A stretch of DNA of 64,000 nucleotides from Luteimonas fraxinea (GCF_021233355.1 NZ_CP089507.1:3411001-3475000), one strand, 5' to 3'. Counted from the first letter of the stretch, positions 1-8,451 are shown. Program-made: numbers and translations. Notes: generated by a model not told the origin, from the sequence alone.

Positions 1-481
1 CCCGCCACGGGGTCAGCACCTGCAGACGATCGCCGTCGAGCTTGAACTGGCGACGCTGTTCGGTGCCGACCCATGCCGGGTTCCAGGCCACATCGACCGC
101 GGTGATCCAGGTGTCACCTTCAATCCGGTAACGGCCGGTATAGGCGATCACGGTTTCCAGCAGACGCGCCTTCTCCTGCGCACTCTCGCCCGGCTCGCGG
201 CCTTCGCCGGTCAGCACGAACCACACGCGGCCTTCAGGCGAGAACATCACGTAGCCGGTCGGCTGATCGCCCATCGGCGGAAAGGTCTCGCCGCCTTCCT
301 TGACCTCGACTTCGTAGGACACGAGTCGCCAGCTGCCTTCGACGGGCGCGGGTGTCGCCGCGGTTGCAGTGGTCGCGGGCGTGTCCTGCGGGGTCGGGGG
401 TGCAGTTTGGGCCATGGCGAATGTGGACAGCGGCAGTGCGATGGACATCAGCAGCGGGGCGACGAGACGGCGGGTCAGCAT
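1..481 (-). CDS. Lipocalin-like domain protein with signal peptide (partial, runs off the window)
   Basis: The gene reads leftward from an ATG at 481-479 and stays open to base 1, so its C-terminus is outside the window. The first ~25 residues form an Ala/Leu-rich signal peptide (MLTRRLVAPLLMSIALPLST, then FAMAQ), followed by a Pro/Thr/Ala-rich linker. From about residue 46 the sequence fits the lipocalin-like (Lipocalin_5) pattern: EGSWRLVSYEVE, then PTGYVMFSPEGRVWFVLTGE, then a YTGRYRIEGD strand. Members are small secreted or periplasmic beta-barrel proteins of mostly unknown ligand. It is chromosomal and would lie just downstream of tRNA-Ser if the island were excised. The family call is from pattern recognition; the signal peptide is directly visible. 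Confidence 0.75.
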   Translation of the reverse strand, partial: MLTRRLVAPLLMSIALPLSTFAMAQTAPPTPQDTPATTATAATPAPVEGSWRLVSYEVEVKEGGETFPPMGDQPTGYVMFSPEGRVWFVLTGEGREPGESAQEKARLLETVIAYTGRYRIEGDTWITAVDVAWNPAWVGTEQRRQFKLDGDRLQVLTPWR

Positions 482-665
482 GGCGGATCTCCGGGTGGGA
501 TGCGATGCGGGCGTGCGCCGGATGCGGACTGGGAGCGCGGGCCCTTCGGTCGTGCAGCGATACCTCTTGATGCGTGAACATGTTGTTGGAGGGGAGGCGT
601 CCGTGAATTCTTCAAAGGAATAGCCGTACGTGTCTCCGACCGAACGTGTGAGTACGCAAGCCGTC

Positions 666-685
666 ATCCCAGTGGACGCTGGGAT
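666..685. repeat. Short palindromic intergenic repeat
   Basis: ATCCCAG (666-672) and CTGGGAT (679-685) form a perfect 7-bp inverted repeat inside a segment that would read VIPVDAGIHF if translated. This is the look of the very common dispersed 'CGTCATCCCAG..CTGGGATCC' intergenic repeat of proteobacteria. Genome copy number cannot be seen here. Confidence 0.5.
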
Positions 686-744
686 CCATTTTGATCTTCG
701 CTACGGTCGGAGATGGGGCGAACGATCTGTGCAACGAGCGGATT

Positions 745-928
745 GCTCGGCCCATCCCTGGGCCTCACTCCTCCGGCGCAGTGCGCCTGCGGGGCCAGCC
801 ATTCGGCTGTCCGGATTCGCTCCCGGCGAATCCGAGGCTCGGCCCATCCATGGGTCTCGCCCCTCCGGCGCGATGCGCCTGCGGGGCCAGCCGTGCGGCT
901 GTCCGGATTCGCTCCGGGCGAATCCGTC
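745..928. repeat. Two tandem copies of a 92-bp intergenic repeat
   Basis: Copy one (745-836) and copy two (837-928) both begin GCTCGGCCCATCC and share the rest with scattered substitutions. Each holds the internal inverted repeat CGGATTCGC / GCGAATCCG. Translations of the region are Gly/Pro/Arg-rich and repetitive, so it is non-coding. Likely a REP-type element of this lineage; this is an inference. Confidence 0.7.
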
Positions 929-950
929 GAACCCGCGCGGGTTCTTTCAC

Positions 951-1020
951 CCCCCTCTCTCCGCCAGAAACGCAAAACGCCCCACGAGGGGGCGTTTGCG
1001 TTTCTGGCGGAGAGAGGGGG
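951..1020 (-). terminator. Long palindrome, likely the original tRNA-Ser terminator
   Basis: Positions 951-983 and 989-1020 are reverse complements apart from a one-base bulge (AAAA against TTT), with a 5-nt loop. Read on the minus strand, the segment just past the junction gives a CCCC/GGGG hairpin typical of a factor-independent terminator and ends in a T-containing arm. It would lie directly after the tRNA-Ser 3' end if the island were removed. Both outer arms also carry the tRNA 3'-end sequence (CCCCCTCTCTCCGCCA and its complement). Confidence 0.65.
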
Positions 1021-1022
1021 AT
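1004..1022. other. attL: 19-bp copy of the tRNA-Ser 3' end
   Basis: Identical to 48103-48121 over 19 bp (CTGGCGGAGAGAGGGGGAT); the flanking bases differ on both sides. It equals the acceptor/T-arm 3' end of tRNA-Ser, the usual crossover target of tRNA-directed tyrosine integrases. It marks the left boundary of the island. Confidence 0.85.
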
Positions 1023-1076
1023 CCTCTAGAGATCCTGCCTAACCCGCTGAATTCCTTGACAAGCCACCAGCCGGAA

Positions 1077-1100
1077 TGTGTCCCAGAGAGTGTCCCGACA
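1077..1100. repeat. Left-end copy of the paired GGGACAC motif
   Basis: On the minus strand this reads GGGACAC-5nt-GGGACACA. 20 of 24 bases match 48027-48050 at the other end, in the same orientation. The location 55-75 bp inside attL suggests an arm-type binding site for the integrase or its directionality factor. This role is an inference. Confidence 0.55.
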
Positions 1101-1263
1101 CCCTAACGTAGCCAAAGCACGAGACCAAGTCTTTTCTAAAGCTCCAATGCTTGCGGGACCGGCGCTGGCGAGGCGACTTCTGTCAACATCTGCGCGGGAC
1201 ACGGAGGCGAACGCGTCAACCTCGACCTTAAACGGAAAAGCGCGTGCAAAAGGAACTTGATCG

Positions 1264-2361
1264 ATGGGTATCTTTCTACGCAAGAGCGTTCGAGTCGGGC
1301 CGTTTCGCTTCAATCTGTCTAAGGGAGGGGTGGGCGTCTCAGTCGGCATCAAGGGCCTGCGCCTCGGTGCGGGGCCTAGGGGCAACTATGTCCATATGGG
1401 GCGAGGCGGCGTTTACTACCGCGCGACGCTTCCGGCGCTTTCAGCGCAGCGCGGACCTCAACGTCCGCCCGCGCCGCGATCACCCTCGCTCGACTGGGTC
1501 GACGTGCCGGCAGGCACACACGGGCCCATGGTGGCGATCGACTCCGCGCTCGCGACGACGATTGTCGATTCGTCGTCAGCCGAACTTCTGGAAGAACTGA
1601 GCGCGAAGCAAAAGCGCGTTCGTAGGTGGCCTTGGGCCTTGGCGGCGTCGCTCGCCGCCTTGCTGATCCTGCTCATACGAGGTGCTCCGGACTGGGCACT
1701 TTGGGGCGCCGTCTTTGCCGGGGGGATCGTTACTGCCTGGGCCTGCTACACAGACCTTCTCAGAAAATCTGTGGTGCTTCTCTACGAACTCGACAGTGAT
1801 GTCGAACGGGCACTCGACGCGTTCCACAGGGCAGCCGACGGCATCGCGGCGGCCGCTCGTGTGTGGCATATCTCTGCGCGCGCTCATGTGCACGACACGA
1901 AGTATCACGCGGGCGCCAGCGGCCTGATCAAGCGTAAAAGAACGCGCGTCTCCCGCGCGGCGCCGCCATATGTCAAGACCAACATCGAAACGGTCGCCAT
2001 CGAAATCGGTGCTCAAACCCTCCACTTTTTCCCCGACCGCGTGTTGATCTACGACAGTTCCGGCGTGGGCGGCGTGTCATTTGGATCCCTGCGCCTCGAG
2101 GCGGGCCCTACCAGCTTCATCGAAGACGAGGGCGTGCCTTCTGACGCAACAATTACTGGCTACACGTGGCGGTTTGTAAACAAGCGCGGCGGACCTGACA
2201 AGCGGTTCAAGAACAATCATCAGATCCCGATCTGCGCATACGATCGCCTCGGCATTGCGAGCGCAACGGGGCTCAACGAGCTCCTTCACGTGTCCAAGCC
2301 CGGCGTAGCTGCTGCGTTTGCGACCCAGCTCCAGATGCTGTCGCGCGTGGTGAAAGCGTAG
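1264..2361 (+). CDS. DUF4236 domain membrane protein
   Basis: 365 residues. The N-terminus (MGIFLRKSVRVGPFRFNLSK, then GGVGVSVGIKGLRLGAGPRG and a YYRATLP strand) matches the DUF4236 pattern, a short N-terminal domain of unknown role in many bacterial proteins. Two adjacent hydrophobic segments follow at about residues 121-138 and 142-160, then a long soluble C-terminal part. The ATG start is preceded by AAAGGAAC about 6 nt upstream. First gene inside the left end of the island, with a clear upstream gap. No function is known for the family; the membrane anchoring is visible in the sequence. Confidence 0.8.
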   Translation: MGIFLRKSVRVGPFRFNLSKGGVGVSVGIKGLRLGAGPRGNYVHMGRGGVYYRATLPALSAQRGPQRPPAPRSPSLDWVDVPAGTHGPMVAIDSALATTIVDSSSAELLEELSAKQKRVRRWPWALAASLAALLILLIRGAPDWALWGAVFAGGIVTAWACYTDLLRKSVVLLYELDSDVERALDAFHRAADGIAAAARVWHISARAHVHDTKYHAGASGLIKRKRTRVSRAAPPYVKTNIETVAIEIGAQTLHFFPDRVLIYDSSGVGGVSFGSLRLEAGPTSFIEDEGVPSDATITGYTWRFVNKRGGPDKRFKNNHQIPICAYDRLGIASATGLNELLHVSKPGVAAAFATQLQMLSRVVKA

Positions 2362-2630
2362 TGATCTAGCAGTCTCTGTTCTCTGTCTTCGTTGCTGTAG
2401 GCGAAGATTGGGCTCTTACCGGCCTCCACTCGAACCTCGGTTGCAAACCTTTGGCATTACTGATAAACGAGGGCTTGAGCGCCTGGTTTCGCAGACCTGT
2501 GGCGCGAGCTGAATCACGCGGGAGCCGGTTGCCTGATCAAGTCGGAAAGCCAGCCCAGAAGAACTTTGAAAAATTGCGTTAGGCGACACCGCAAGCACTC
2601 ATTCTTCATCAGTCGAAAGGGAGGTTATGC
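2362..2630. other. Intergenic stretch, no feature recognised
   Basis: No ORF of credible composition, no clear hairpin. It presumably contains the promoter of the small ORF at 2631. Confidence 0.4.
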
Positions 2631-2762
2631 ATGGCAATCAAGCCCGGTCCCAAGCCGATCGCACCGTCCACCGGTGAGCCCGATAAAAGGCGGCGGGACA
2701 ACAAAGACACACCTGGAAACACGCCCTCTCTCAAGCCGCACAAGCACAAGCCAAGCAAGTAG
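2631..2762 (+). CDS. Small basic protein, 43 aa
   Basis: ATG at 2631 with a strong ribosome-binding site (GAAAGGGAGG, about 6 nt upstream), stop TAG at 2760-2762. The product starts MAIKPGPKPIAPSTGEPDKR and is rich in Lys, Pro and polar residues, ending HKHKPSK. It is probably unstructured and nucleic-acid or acidic-partner binding; no family recognised. The good ribosome-binding site is the main reason to believe it. Confidence 0.5.
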   Translation: MAIKPGPKPIAPSTGEPDKRRRDNKDTPGNTPSLKPHKHKPSK

Positions 2763-2857
2763 TTCGCTCAAAGCATAAGCGCGCAGGATGCGGTGTCGCC
2801 TAACGACCATGCTGCGTCCCCAACTCGCAGATCTCGCGTGATATCACCGGGGACGAA

Positions 2858-3724
2858 ATGGATTTTGCGGCGCTCGATGTCGAGACGGCCAACGCTGACC
2901 TGGGAAGCATCTGCCAAGTCGGCGTGGCGTTTTTCCGTGATGGGCGACATGTCGACTCTTACTCGACGCTCGTCGATCCAGAGGACGAGTTCGATTCTTT
3001 CAATGTCGACATCCACGGGATCACCGAAGCTGATGTTCGCGGCGCGCCCACATGGCCGCAGATCGTCGGAGCACTCAGGCAGCGCCTCGACGAGAGCATC
3101 ATTGCCTGTCATACCCCGTTTGACCAAGGTGCTGTCCGCCGAGCTTGTGAGCGCTATGACGTGAGCCTTCCCGTCTGGCAGTGGCTCGATACCGCGCGCG
3201 TCGTGCGGCGGGCATGGCCAGATCGTTTTGGCGCGCGTGGATATGGATTGCGCCCGGTATCTGCGTTTCTCGGCATTCGCTTCAAGCACCACGACGCGCT
3301 CGAAGACGCGCGCGCAGCTGGGGAGGTGCTCTGCCGCGCGAGCGAGGCGACAGGGCTGACGCTCGCCGACTGGCAGGGTCGCGTGCGGCGCCCGATCGAT
3401 CTGAGCACCGAGGGGCACGTAACGCGCCTTGGCGACTGCGAGGGGCCGCTCTATGGGCAAATCGCGGTGTTCACTGGGTCCTTGGAGATCCCCCGGCGCC
3501 ATGCCGCAGATCTTGCGGCGAAGGCAGGCTGCGACGTCGCAGCGAGCGTCAGCAAGAAGACGACGCTTCTGATCGTTGGGGATCAGGACGCGCGTAAGCT
3601 CGGTGGGAAGACCAAGAGCACCAAGCATTTGAAAACGGAAGCGCTCATCGCCGAGGGGCATGCAATCCGCGTGCTACGCGAATCCGATTTCAAGCAGATC
3701 GTGGAAACCCAAGCGATCTGTTGA
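2858..3724 (+). CDS. DnaQ-like 3'-5' exonuclease with C-terminal BRCT domain
   Basis: 288 residues. The N-terminal ~165 residues form a DEDDh exonuclease: Asp7 and Glu9 in FAALDVETA, Asp89 in HTPFD, and His145/Asp150 in HHDALEDA. A short linker leads to a BRCT domain at about 197-285 (VFTGSLEIPRRHAADLAAKA, then KKTTLLIVGDQD). The fold order is like exonucleases related to the epsilon subunit of DNA polymerase III but with a BRCT module as in NAD-dependent ligases, suggesting docking to DNA ends or a partner. No polymerase gene is nearby. It is an orphan cargo gene, possibly part of a defence or repair function; the catalytic residues all look present. The start has no strong ribosome-binding site. 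Confidence 0.85.
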   Translation: MDFAALDVETANADLGSICQVGVAFFRDGRHVDSYSTLVDPEDEFDSFNVDIHGITEADVRGAPTWPQIVGALRQRLDESIIACHTPFDQGAVRRACERYDVSLPVWQWLDTARVVRRAWPDRFGARGYGLRPVSAFLGIRFKHHDALEDARAAGEVLCRASEATGLTLADWQGRVRRPIDLSTEGHVTRLGDCEGPLYGQIAVFTGSLEIPRRHAADLAAKAGCDVAASVSKKTTLLIVGDQDARKLGGKTKSTKHLKTEALIAEGHAIRVLRESDFKQIVETQAIC

Positions 3725-3738
3725 GCCCCGCAGCGCGC

Positions 3739-4377
3739 CTAGCGAAGAAGTAGTTGATCGCCCAGCGCGAGATGCGCGAGTGTGGCTTTGCCGCCCATCA
3801 TTTTCACCCCATCAGGTTCGGCGACTTCGATCGCTGCCAAGCGCGAAGCAGGCAGCCCGGTCCGGTCATAAGCGATCGCAACCAAGCCCGACTCAATGAA
3901 CACGAGTACCGAAGCGCCGATCGGCACGCAGCGCTCGCCTCGGCGCTCAACACCGGCGTCCACAAGGACGACGTGGTAGCCGGACTGATAGAGGTCCGCG
4001 CCGACGTGCCAGCCCGCCTGTATTGCAGCGGCTGCAGAGGACGACGGTGCCCCGGGCTGCTCTCTCGAACAACCGCTTGCAGACGCCAACTGGCTGTTCT
4101 GCTTTGGGAGCGCCCGCGTTCCAACGAGCCGGATGGAGCCCTGGTTGCCGCTCTGCACGCGCGGAGGTGCCGCGCGAAGCGGGCGCGCTTCGGCCGGGGC
4201 CCGGGGGGCCTCTCGCGCGACCGGGACGGACGCTTGCGGCGCTGTAAATGTGCTATCGCCGACCGCGAGCGCGAGCAACAGCCCAACGATCACCACGCCC
4301 GAGACGAAAAGTGGCGCCCAGTCGGCAATGCTGCGGGGTGCCCAAGAAGCGGCGGCGAAGGGAGGCACGATCGACAT
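3739..4377 (-). CDS. Hypothetical protein with one N-terminal membrane segment
   Basis: 212 residues. One transmembrane helix at about residues 21-42 (PLFVSGVVIVGLLLALAVG) follows a short cytoplasmic N-terminus. A Pro/Ala/Arg-rich linker then leads to a C-terminal domain of ~110 residues with a QAGWHVGADLYQSGYHVVLV stretch. No family recognised. It is divergent from the vWA gene at 4454 with only 76 bp between, so the two may share a control region. It converges with the exonuclease gene. Confidence 0.65.
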   Translation of the reverse strand: MSIVPPFAAASWAPRSIADWAPLFVSGVVIVGLLLALAVGDSTFTAPQASVPVAREAPRAPAEARPLRAAPPRVQSGNQGSIRLVGTRALPKQNSQLASASGCSREQPGAPSSSAAAAIQAGWHVGADLYQSGYHVVLVDAGVERRGERCVPIGASVLVFIESGLVAIAYDRTGLPASRLAAIEVAEPDGVKMMGGKATLAHLALGDQLLLR

Positions 4378-4453
4378 GCTGGGATGCTAAGCCCGCCCCG
4401 CTCAGGCGCCAAGGTTTGCGACTAACATATCGCCTAGGACAGGGAGATCCGTT

Positions 4454-5131
4454 ATGACGAACGAATTTGAGCAGATGCCCTTTGGCGCAGACACCTTCGC
4501 GGAGAACCCGGAAAACCGGTGCGCGTGCCTCTTGCTCCTCGACACCTCTATGTCGATGAACGGCCCGGCAATCCAGCAGCTCAACGAAGGGCTGTTGCAG
4601 TTTCGCGAAGAGCTCACCGCTGACTCGCTTGCCGCCAAGCGCGTTGAGGTGGGAATCGTGACTTTCGGCCCCGTGCAGACCATGACGGAGTTCGTAACAG
4701 CCGACAGCTTCTACCCGCCAACACTAGCGTGCACTGGGGATACGCCGATGGGCGCTGCGATCGAGCAGGGGCTCGAGATGCTGCGCCAGCGCAAAGAGAT
4801 CTACAAGGCCAACGGCGTGTCTTACTACCGACCGTGGGTCTTTCTAATCACCGACGGCGCGCCGACCGATAATTGGAAGCGCGCAGCCGAGCTCGTGCGA
4901 GAGGGCGAGGCCACCAAGAACTTCCAGTTCTTTGCCGTGGGAGTGCAGGGCGCAGATATGGAAACTCTGCGTCAGATATCCGTTCGCGCGCCACTGAGTC
5001 TGCGCGGTCTGCAGTTCCGCGAGCTCTTTAGCTGGCTATCCAACTCCATGAGCGCGGTCTCGCGCTCCACACCTGGCGACGCCGTGCCCTTGCAAAATCC
5101 GGCTGTTCCAGAGGGATGGGCGACGGTTTAA
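4454..5131 (+). CDS. TerY-like von Willebrand factor A domain protein
   Basis: 225 residues, nearly all one vWA domain. The metal-ion-dependent adhesion site motif DTSMS sits at residues 30-34, and a conserved Thr in TGDTPMGAA follows at about 96. The N-terminal lead [18 protein letters not shown] is typical of the TerY/YegL type. It begins a three-gene operon with a PP2C phosphatase and a kinase: its TAA overlaps the phosphatase ATG. In such TerY-P triads the vWA protein is thought to assemble with or be a target of the kinase/phosphatase pair. Start ATG has AGGGAG about 9 nt upstream. Confidence 0.88.
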   Translation: MTNEFEQMPFGADTFAENPENRCACLLLLDTSMSMNGPAIQQLNEGLLQFREELTADSLAAKRVEVGIVTFGPVQTMTEFVTADSFYPPTLACTGDTPMGAAIEQGLEMLRQRKEIYKANGVSYYRPWVFLITDGAPTDNWKRAAELVREGEATKNFQFFAVGVQGADMETLRQISVRAPLSLRGLQFRELFSWLSNSMSAVSRSTPGDAVPLQNPAVPEGWATV

Positions 5132-5934
5132 TGGACCTCCAGGCGTGGCGGCTCGCTGCCGCATCCGCGCTCGGAACGTCGCATGCCAAGACGGGGGCGC
5201 CCTGTCAGGACGCACACGGCTGGGCGCTCATCGGTGAGGATCCTATCTTGGTGCTGGTGGCCGCGGATGGCGCCGGCAGCGCCCGCTACTCTGACAGTGG
5301 CGCGCAGCTTGCCGCGGCGGAGCTTCTCGACTCGGTGCGCGGCTTCTTCGCAGATGGCCGCACTCTGGAAGAAATCACGCGTGAAACTGCGCAGGGCTGG
5401 CTTGGCAATGTGGTGGCGAGGATCAGCCACCGTGCCGAGGTGGACGGGTGCTCCGTTCGCGAATACGCCTGCACGCTGCTTGCGGCGATCATATCCCCAG
5501 ACCATGCGTGCTTCTTGCAGGTTGGCGACGGCGCGATGGTGGTGCGTCCGCGCGGTGATGACTGGGCCTACATCTTCTGGCCGCAGCATGGCGAGTTCAT
5601 CAATCAAACCGTTTTCGTAACTGACGCGGCCGCGGTCGATAGCGTTGAGTTCTCGTCTCAAGCAGGTCCCGTCGATGAAATTGCAGTGTTCACCGACGGC
5701 ATCGAAGCGTTAGTGCTGCACTACGCCTCCCAGACCGTCCATGGTCCGTTCTTCGACCAGATGATCCAAGCGGTGAGGGCGTTGCCGTCGGACGGGTTCG
5801 ACCACGGGCTGTCCGAGAAGCTCGATCGGTATCTGTCGTCGCCCGTCGTCTGCGAGCGGACGGATGATGACAAGACGCTTCTTTTGGCGAGTCGTTTGCC
5901 GGCACAGACGCCTGCGCTGCCCGAGGCCCCCTGA
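5131..5934 (+). CDS. PP2C-family serine/threonine phosphatase
   Basis: 267 residues from the ATG at 5131, which overlaps the stop of the vWA gene (TAATG). A longer reading from 5116 is possible but would overlap 16 bp. PP2C features: GAPCQDAHG (Asp27) and VLVAADGAGSARYSD (Asp46), the two metal-binding aspartates, then ACTLLAAII and LQVGDGAMVV strands, and an AVFTDGIEAL motif near residue 190. It would reverse phosphorylation by the next gene's kinase. It is the second member of the TerY-P triad. Confidence 0.88.
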   Translation: MDLQAWRLAAASALGTSHAKTGAPCQDAHGWALIGEDPILVLVAADGAGSARYSDSGAQLAAAELLDSVRGFFADGRTLEEITRETAQGWLGNVVARISHRAEVDGCSVREYACTLLAAIISPDHACFLQVGDGAMVVRPRGDDWAYIFWPQHGEFINQTVFVTDAAAVDSVEFSSQAGPVDEIAVFTDGIEALVLHYASQTVHGPFFDQMIQAVRALPSDGFDHGLSEKLDRYLSSPVVCERTDDDKTLLLASRLPAQTPALPEAP

Positions 5935-7875
5935 GTGACCACGCCCGACGTCCGCGGTAGCGCGGGCCGGGTGGCCCTCGGCGCACTTCTTGGAAAGGGT
6001 GGTGAGGGCGCGGTCTACGAAGTCAGCGGGCGCCCTGAGCTTGCTGCCAAGATCTACCTTGCGCCCGCGAGTGCTGAGCGGAGCGAAAAGCTTGCGGTGA
6101 TGCCGAGCTTGCGCACACCGGTGATCAGTCAGCTCACTGCGTGGCCCATCGATATCCTCCGCCAGCCGGACGGGAAGGTGCGCGGGTTTTTGATGGAGAA
6201 CCTGCGCGGCTCCAAGGACATCCACAAGCTTTACAGCCCCAAGAGCCGGCTGGCGGATTTTCCAAGCGCCGACTGGCGCATGGTGGTGCGCGCCGCGCTC
6301 AATACGGCTCGCGCATTTGCAGCGCTCCACCAAGCCGGGCACCTCGTGGGGGACGTCAATCACGGCGGGGTTCGCGTCGCGCCCGACGCGACCGTGCGGT
6401 TGATCGACACCGACAGCTTTCAGGTGTCGCATCAGGGCCGCGTGTTTCGATGCGAAGTCGGCGTTCAAGACTTCACGCCGCCTGAGCTGCAAGGAAAAGC
6501 CTTCGCGTCAATCACGCGCACTCCAAACCACGACAACTTTGGTCTGGCGGTTCTGATCTTTCAGATGCTGCTTAACGGGCGCCATCCATTCGCGGGGCGC
6601 TACAGCGGCCCTGGCGATATGCCGATCGAGAAGGCGATCCCTGGATTTCGCTATGCCTATGCGGCCAATGGCGCGACGCTGGGCATGCAGCCGCCCCCCT
6701 TTAGTGCGCCCGCAACGGCTGCCTCCACGCAAGTGGCACAGCTATGGGAGCGTGCGTTTGGGCAGGCGTCCACCGCACCGGGCGCGCGTCCATCCGCGCA
6801 GGATTGGATCAAAGCCCTCGAGGCGGTTGAGTCAAAGTTCGTTCGGTGCTCCGCGCATCCGGCGCATTACTACTTCGGCGCGCTCAGCGCATGCCCTTGG
6901 TGCCCGATCGAGCGGGCAGGCATCGCACTGTTTGGAATGCCCCTGGGCGCGACGCCGCCCGTGCAGAGCGGCCCTGCGAATGTCGACGCGATCTGGCGGG
7001 ATATCGTGTCAATCGCGATCCCGACTTGGCCCGCGCCGCCGCAGGTGCCCGCTGCGGTTCCATCGCCCGCAATCGCAGCACTCGGAAAACGCAAAAGCGT
7101 TTGGCTAGGCACTGCATGGGCGGTTGCGCTCAGTATCATGTTCCTCGGCGTGCTCGTCAGTGTTGATCTGATCCTCTTGTGGGGGCTCTTGGGAGCGGGG
7201 CTTGGCGTATGGATCAACGCGCGCGGCCGCAGCGACGTATCGCCGATTGAAAATCGCTTTCGTCAGGCCAAGAGTCATTTTGAGGGGCTTTGCGTCCGCT
7301 GGCGGGAAGATCGCCTCGATGCTCAGTTTCGCGCCAAACGCCAAGCACTGGACGCGTTCAAAGGGGAGCTTGGTCAGCTGCAGCAAAAGCGAGATGCGCG
7401 CTACAGCCGCCTCGTCCAGGATCGCCAAACGCATGCGCTGCGTGCATATCTGGATCAGTTCGAAATCGAGAGTGCGTCGATCTCCGGGATCGGCGCCGCG
7501 AAGAAGGCGATGCTCGAGTCATTTGGCATCGAGACGGCAGCCGACGTAACCAAGCACGGCGTCATGAATGTGCCCGGTTTTGGACCGGCGCTTACGGAGA
7601 GGCTCTTGAAGTGGCGGCGTGGCCTTGAAGCGAGATTTCGCTTCAACGCGAGCGGAGGCGTCGACCCCCGGCTCGTCGCTGACCTTGATCGCAGCATCGC
7701 TACCCGCCGCGCTGAAATCATCAAGGAACTCCAGGCCGGTAGAGCGGAGCTTCAACAGATGAGGCATGTCGCCGTTGCCCAGCGTCAAGCGCTTGAGAAC
7801 GCTATGCGCGAGGCGGTCCCGAAATACGCGCAGGCGCGCGCGGACGCGAAGGCGGTAGGAATTCGCGGCGCGTAA
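5935..7875 (+). CDS. Protein kinase with zinc ribbon, membrane segments and helix-hairpin-helix (TerY-P kinase)
   Basis: 646 residues from a GTG directly after the phosphatase stop. An N-terminal kinase domain (~1-290) has a Gly-rich loop GKGGEGAVYEV (20-30), Lys39 in AAKIYL, a catalytic loop GDVNHGG (Asp140, Asn142; the usual HRD is altered) and IDTDSF (Asp160) in place of DFG. Then come a CxxC zinc-ribbon-like stretch (SACPWCP, ~320), two hydrophobic helices (~390-430), a coiled coil, and a helix-hairpin-helix pair (ISGIGAAKKAMLESFGI, then VPGFGPALTERLL). This architecture is the kinase partner of TerY-P triads, reported as an antiphage system. The DNA-binding HhH suggests sensing of DNA. 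Confidence 0.85.
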   Translation: MTTPDVRGSAGRVALGALLGKGGEGAVYEVSGRPELAAKIYLAPASAERSEKLAVMPSLRTPVISQLTAWPIDILRQPDGKVRGFLMENLRGSKDIHKLYSPKSRLADFPSADWRMVVRAALNTARAFAALHQAGHLVGDVNHGGVRVAPDATVRLIDTDSFQVSHQGRVFRCEVGVQDFTPPELQGKAFASITRTPNHDNFGLAVLIFQMLLNGRHPFAGRYSGPGDMPIEKAIPGFRYAYAANGATLGMQPPPFSAPATAASTQVAQLWERAFGQASTAPGARPSAQDWIKALEAVESKFVRCSAHPAHYYFGALSACPWCPIERAGIALFGMPLGATPPVQSGPANVDAIWRDIVSIAIPTWPAPPQVPAAVPSPAIAALGKRKSVWLGTAWAVALSIMFLGVLVSVDLILLWGLLGAGLGVWINARGRSDVSPIENRFRQAKSHFEGLCVRWREDRLDAQFRAKRQALDAFKGELGQLQQKRDARYSRLVQDRQTHALRAYLDQFEIESASISGIGAAKKAMLESFGIETAADVTKHGVMNVPGFGPALTERLLKWRRGLEARFRFNASGGVDPRLVADLDRSIATRRAEIIKELQAGRAELQQMRHVAVAQRQALENAMREAVPKYAQARADAKAVGIRGA

Positions 7876-7989
7876 TTTTCGGCCGCGCCGCATATCGAAA
7901 GCTCCGGATCAAAATCCATGGCGCCAATTGATTATCCATGTGGACGGCGCTGGTGTGATTGCGGATGATTGATGGCCCTCGACTGAGAG

Positions 7990-8445
7990 ATGCGCATGCC
8001 TAAGTTTTCACTGCGGTTTGAGCGCTACCTCCAAGCGCAAAGCGTCGTGGAGATCGAAGCCGATTCGCTCGATGACGCGGTGGGCAAGGCGAGGGACATC
8101 GATATTTCCGGATTGGACAGGGAAGATCCCGACGCGGACTGCGCGACCGCCGCGCGCCTTTACTCCGTCGAGGCAGACGATGAAATACTCGCCCAGGTTA
8201 CGTTCGCGCAGGACTACGGACAGTCGTGGACCAATGTCTGCCTGATCGCGCAGTGGGGGCGCGTGTTAGGTGCTCCGCAGTCGAGCGAAGAGATCCGCGC
8301 GTTCGCAGCTGCCGCCTCAGCGCACTATGGACAATTGCGGCCAGAAATTTCGGATGAGTTGCTGAGCGAGGTTGAGGCGAGCAGGCTGCGCGATACGACC
8401 CCTCAGGCTGCAAGTGACGCGCTGCCGATTCGCAAGCGTCTCTGA
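7990..8445 (+). CDS. Hypothetical protein
   Basis: 151 residues, acidic, beginning MRMPKFSLRFERYLQAQSVV. It has an ADSLDDAVGKARD segment reminiscent of small alpha/beta domains and a helical C-terminal half. No signal peptide, no membrane segment, no recognised motif. It is 114 bp after the kinase gene on the same strand, so it might be an accessory of the triad, but nothing shows this. Confidence 0.6.
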   Translation: MRMPKFSLRFERYLQAQSVVEIEADSLDDAVGKARDIDISGLDREDPDADCATAARLYSVEADDEILAQVTFAQDYGQSWTNVCLIAQWGRVLGAPQSSEEIRAFAAAASAHYGQLRPEISDELLSEVEASRLRDTTPQAASDALPIRKRL

Positions 8446-8451
8446 CCCGCC

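Larger units (their letters stand above)
482..950. other. Intergenic stretch with repeats, no gene
   Basis: Between the lipocalin-like gene and the left junction I see no credible coding sequence. Short ORFs in all frames follow from the repeats described separately (666-685 and 745-928). This is native chromosome outside the island. Confidence 0.6.

Noticed and set aside
1023..1263. Possible excisionase gene at the left end
   Set aside because: No ORF of excisionase size or helix-turn-helix pattern fits in this stretch.
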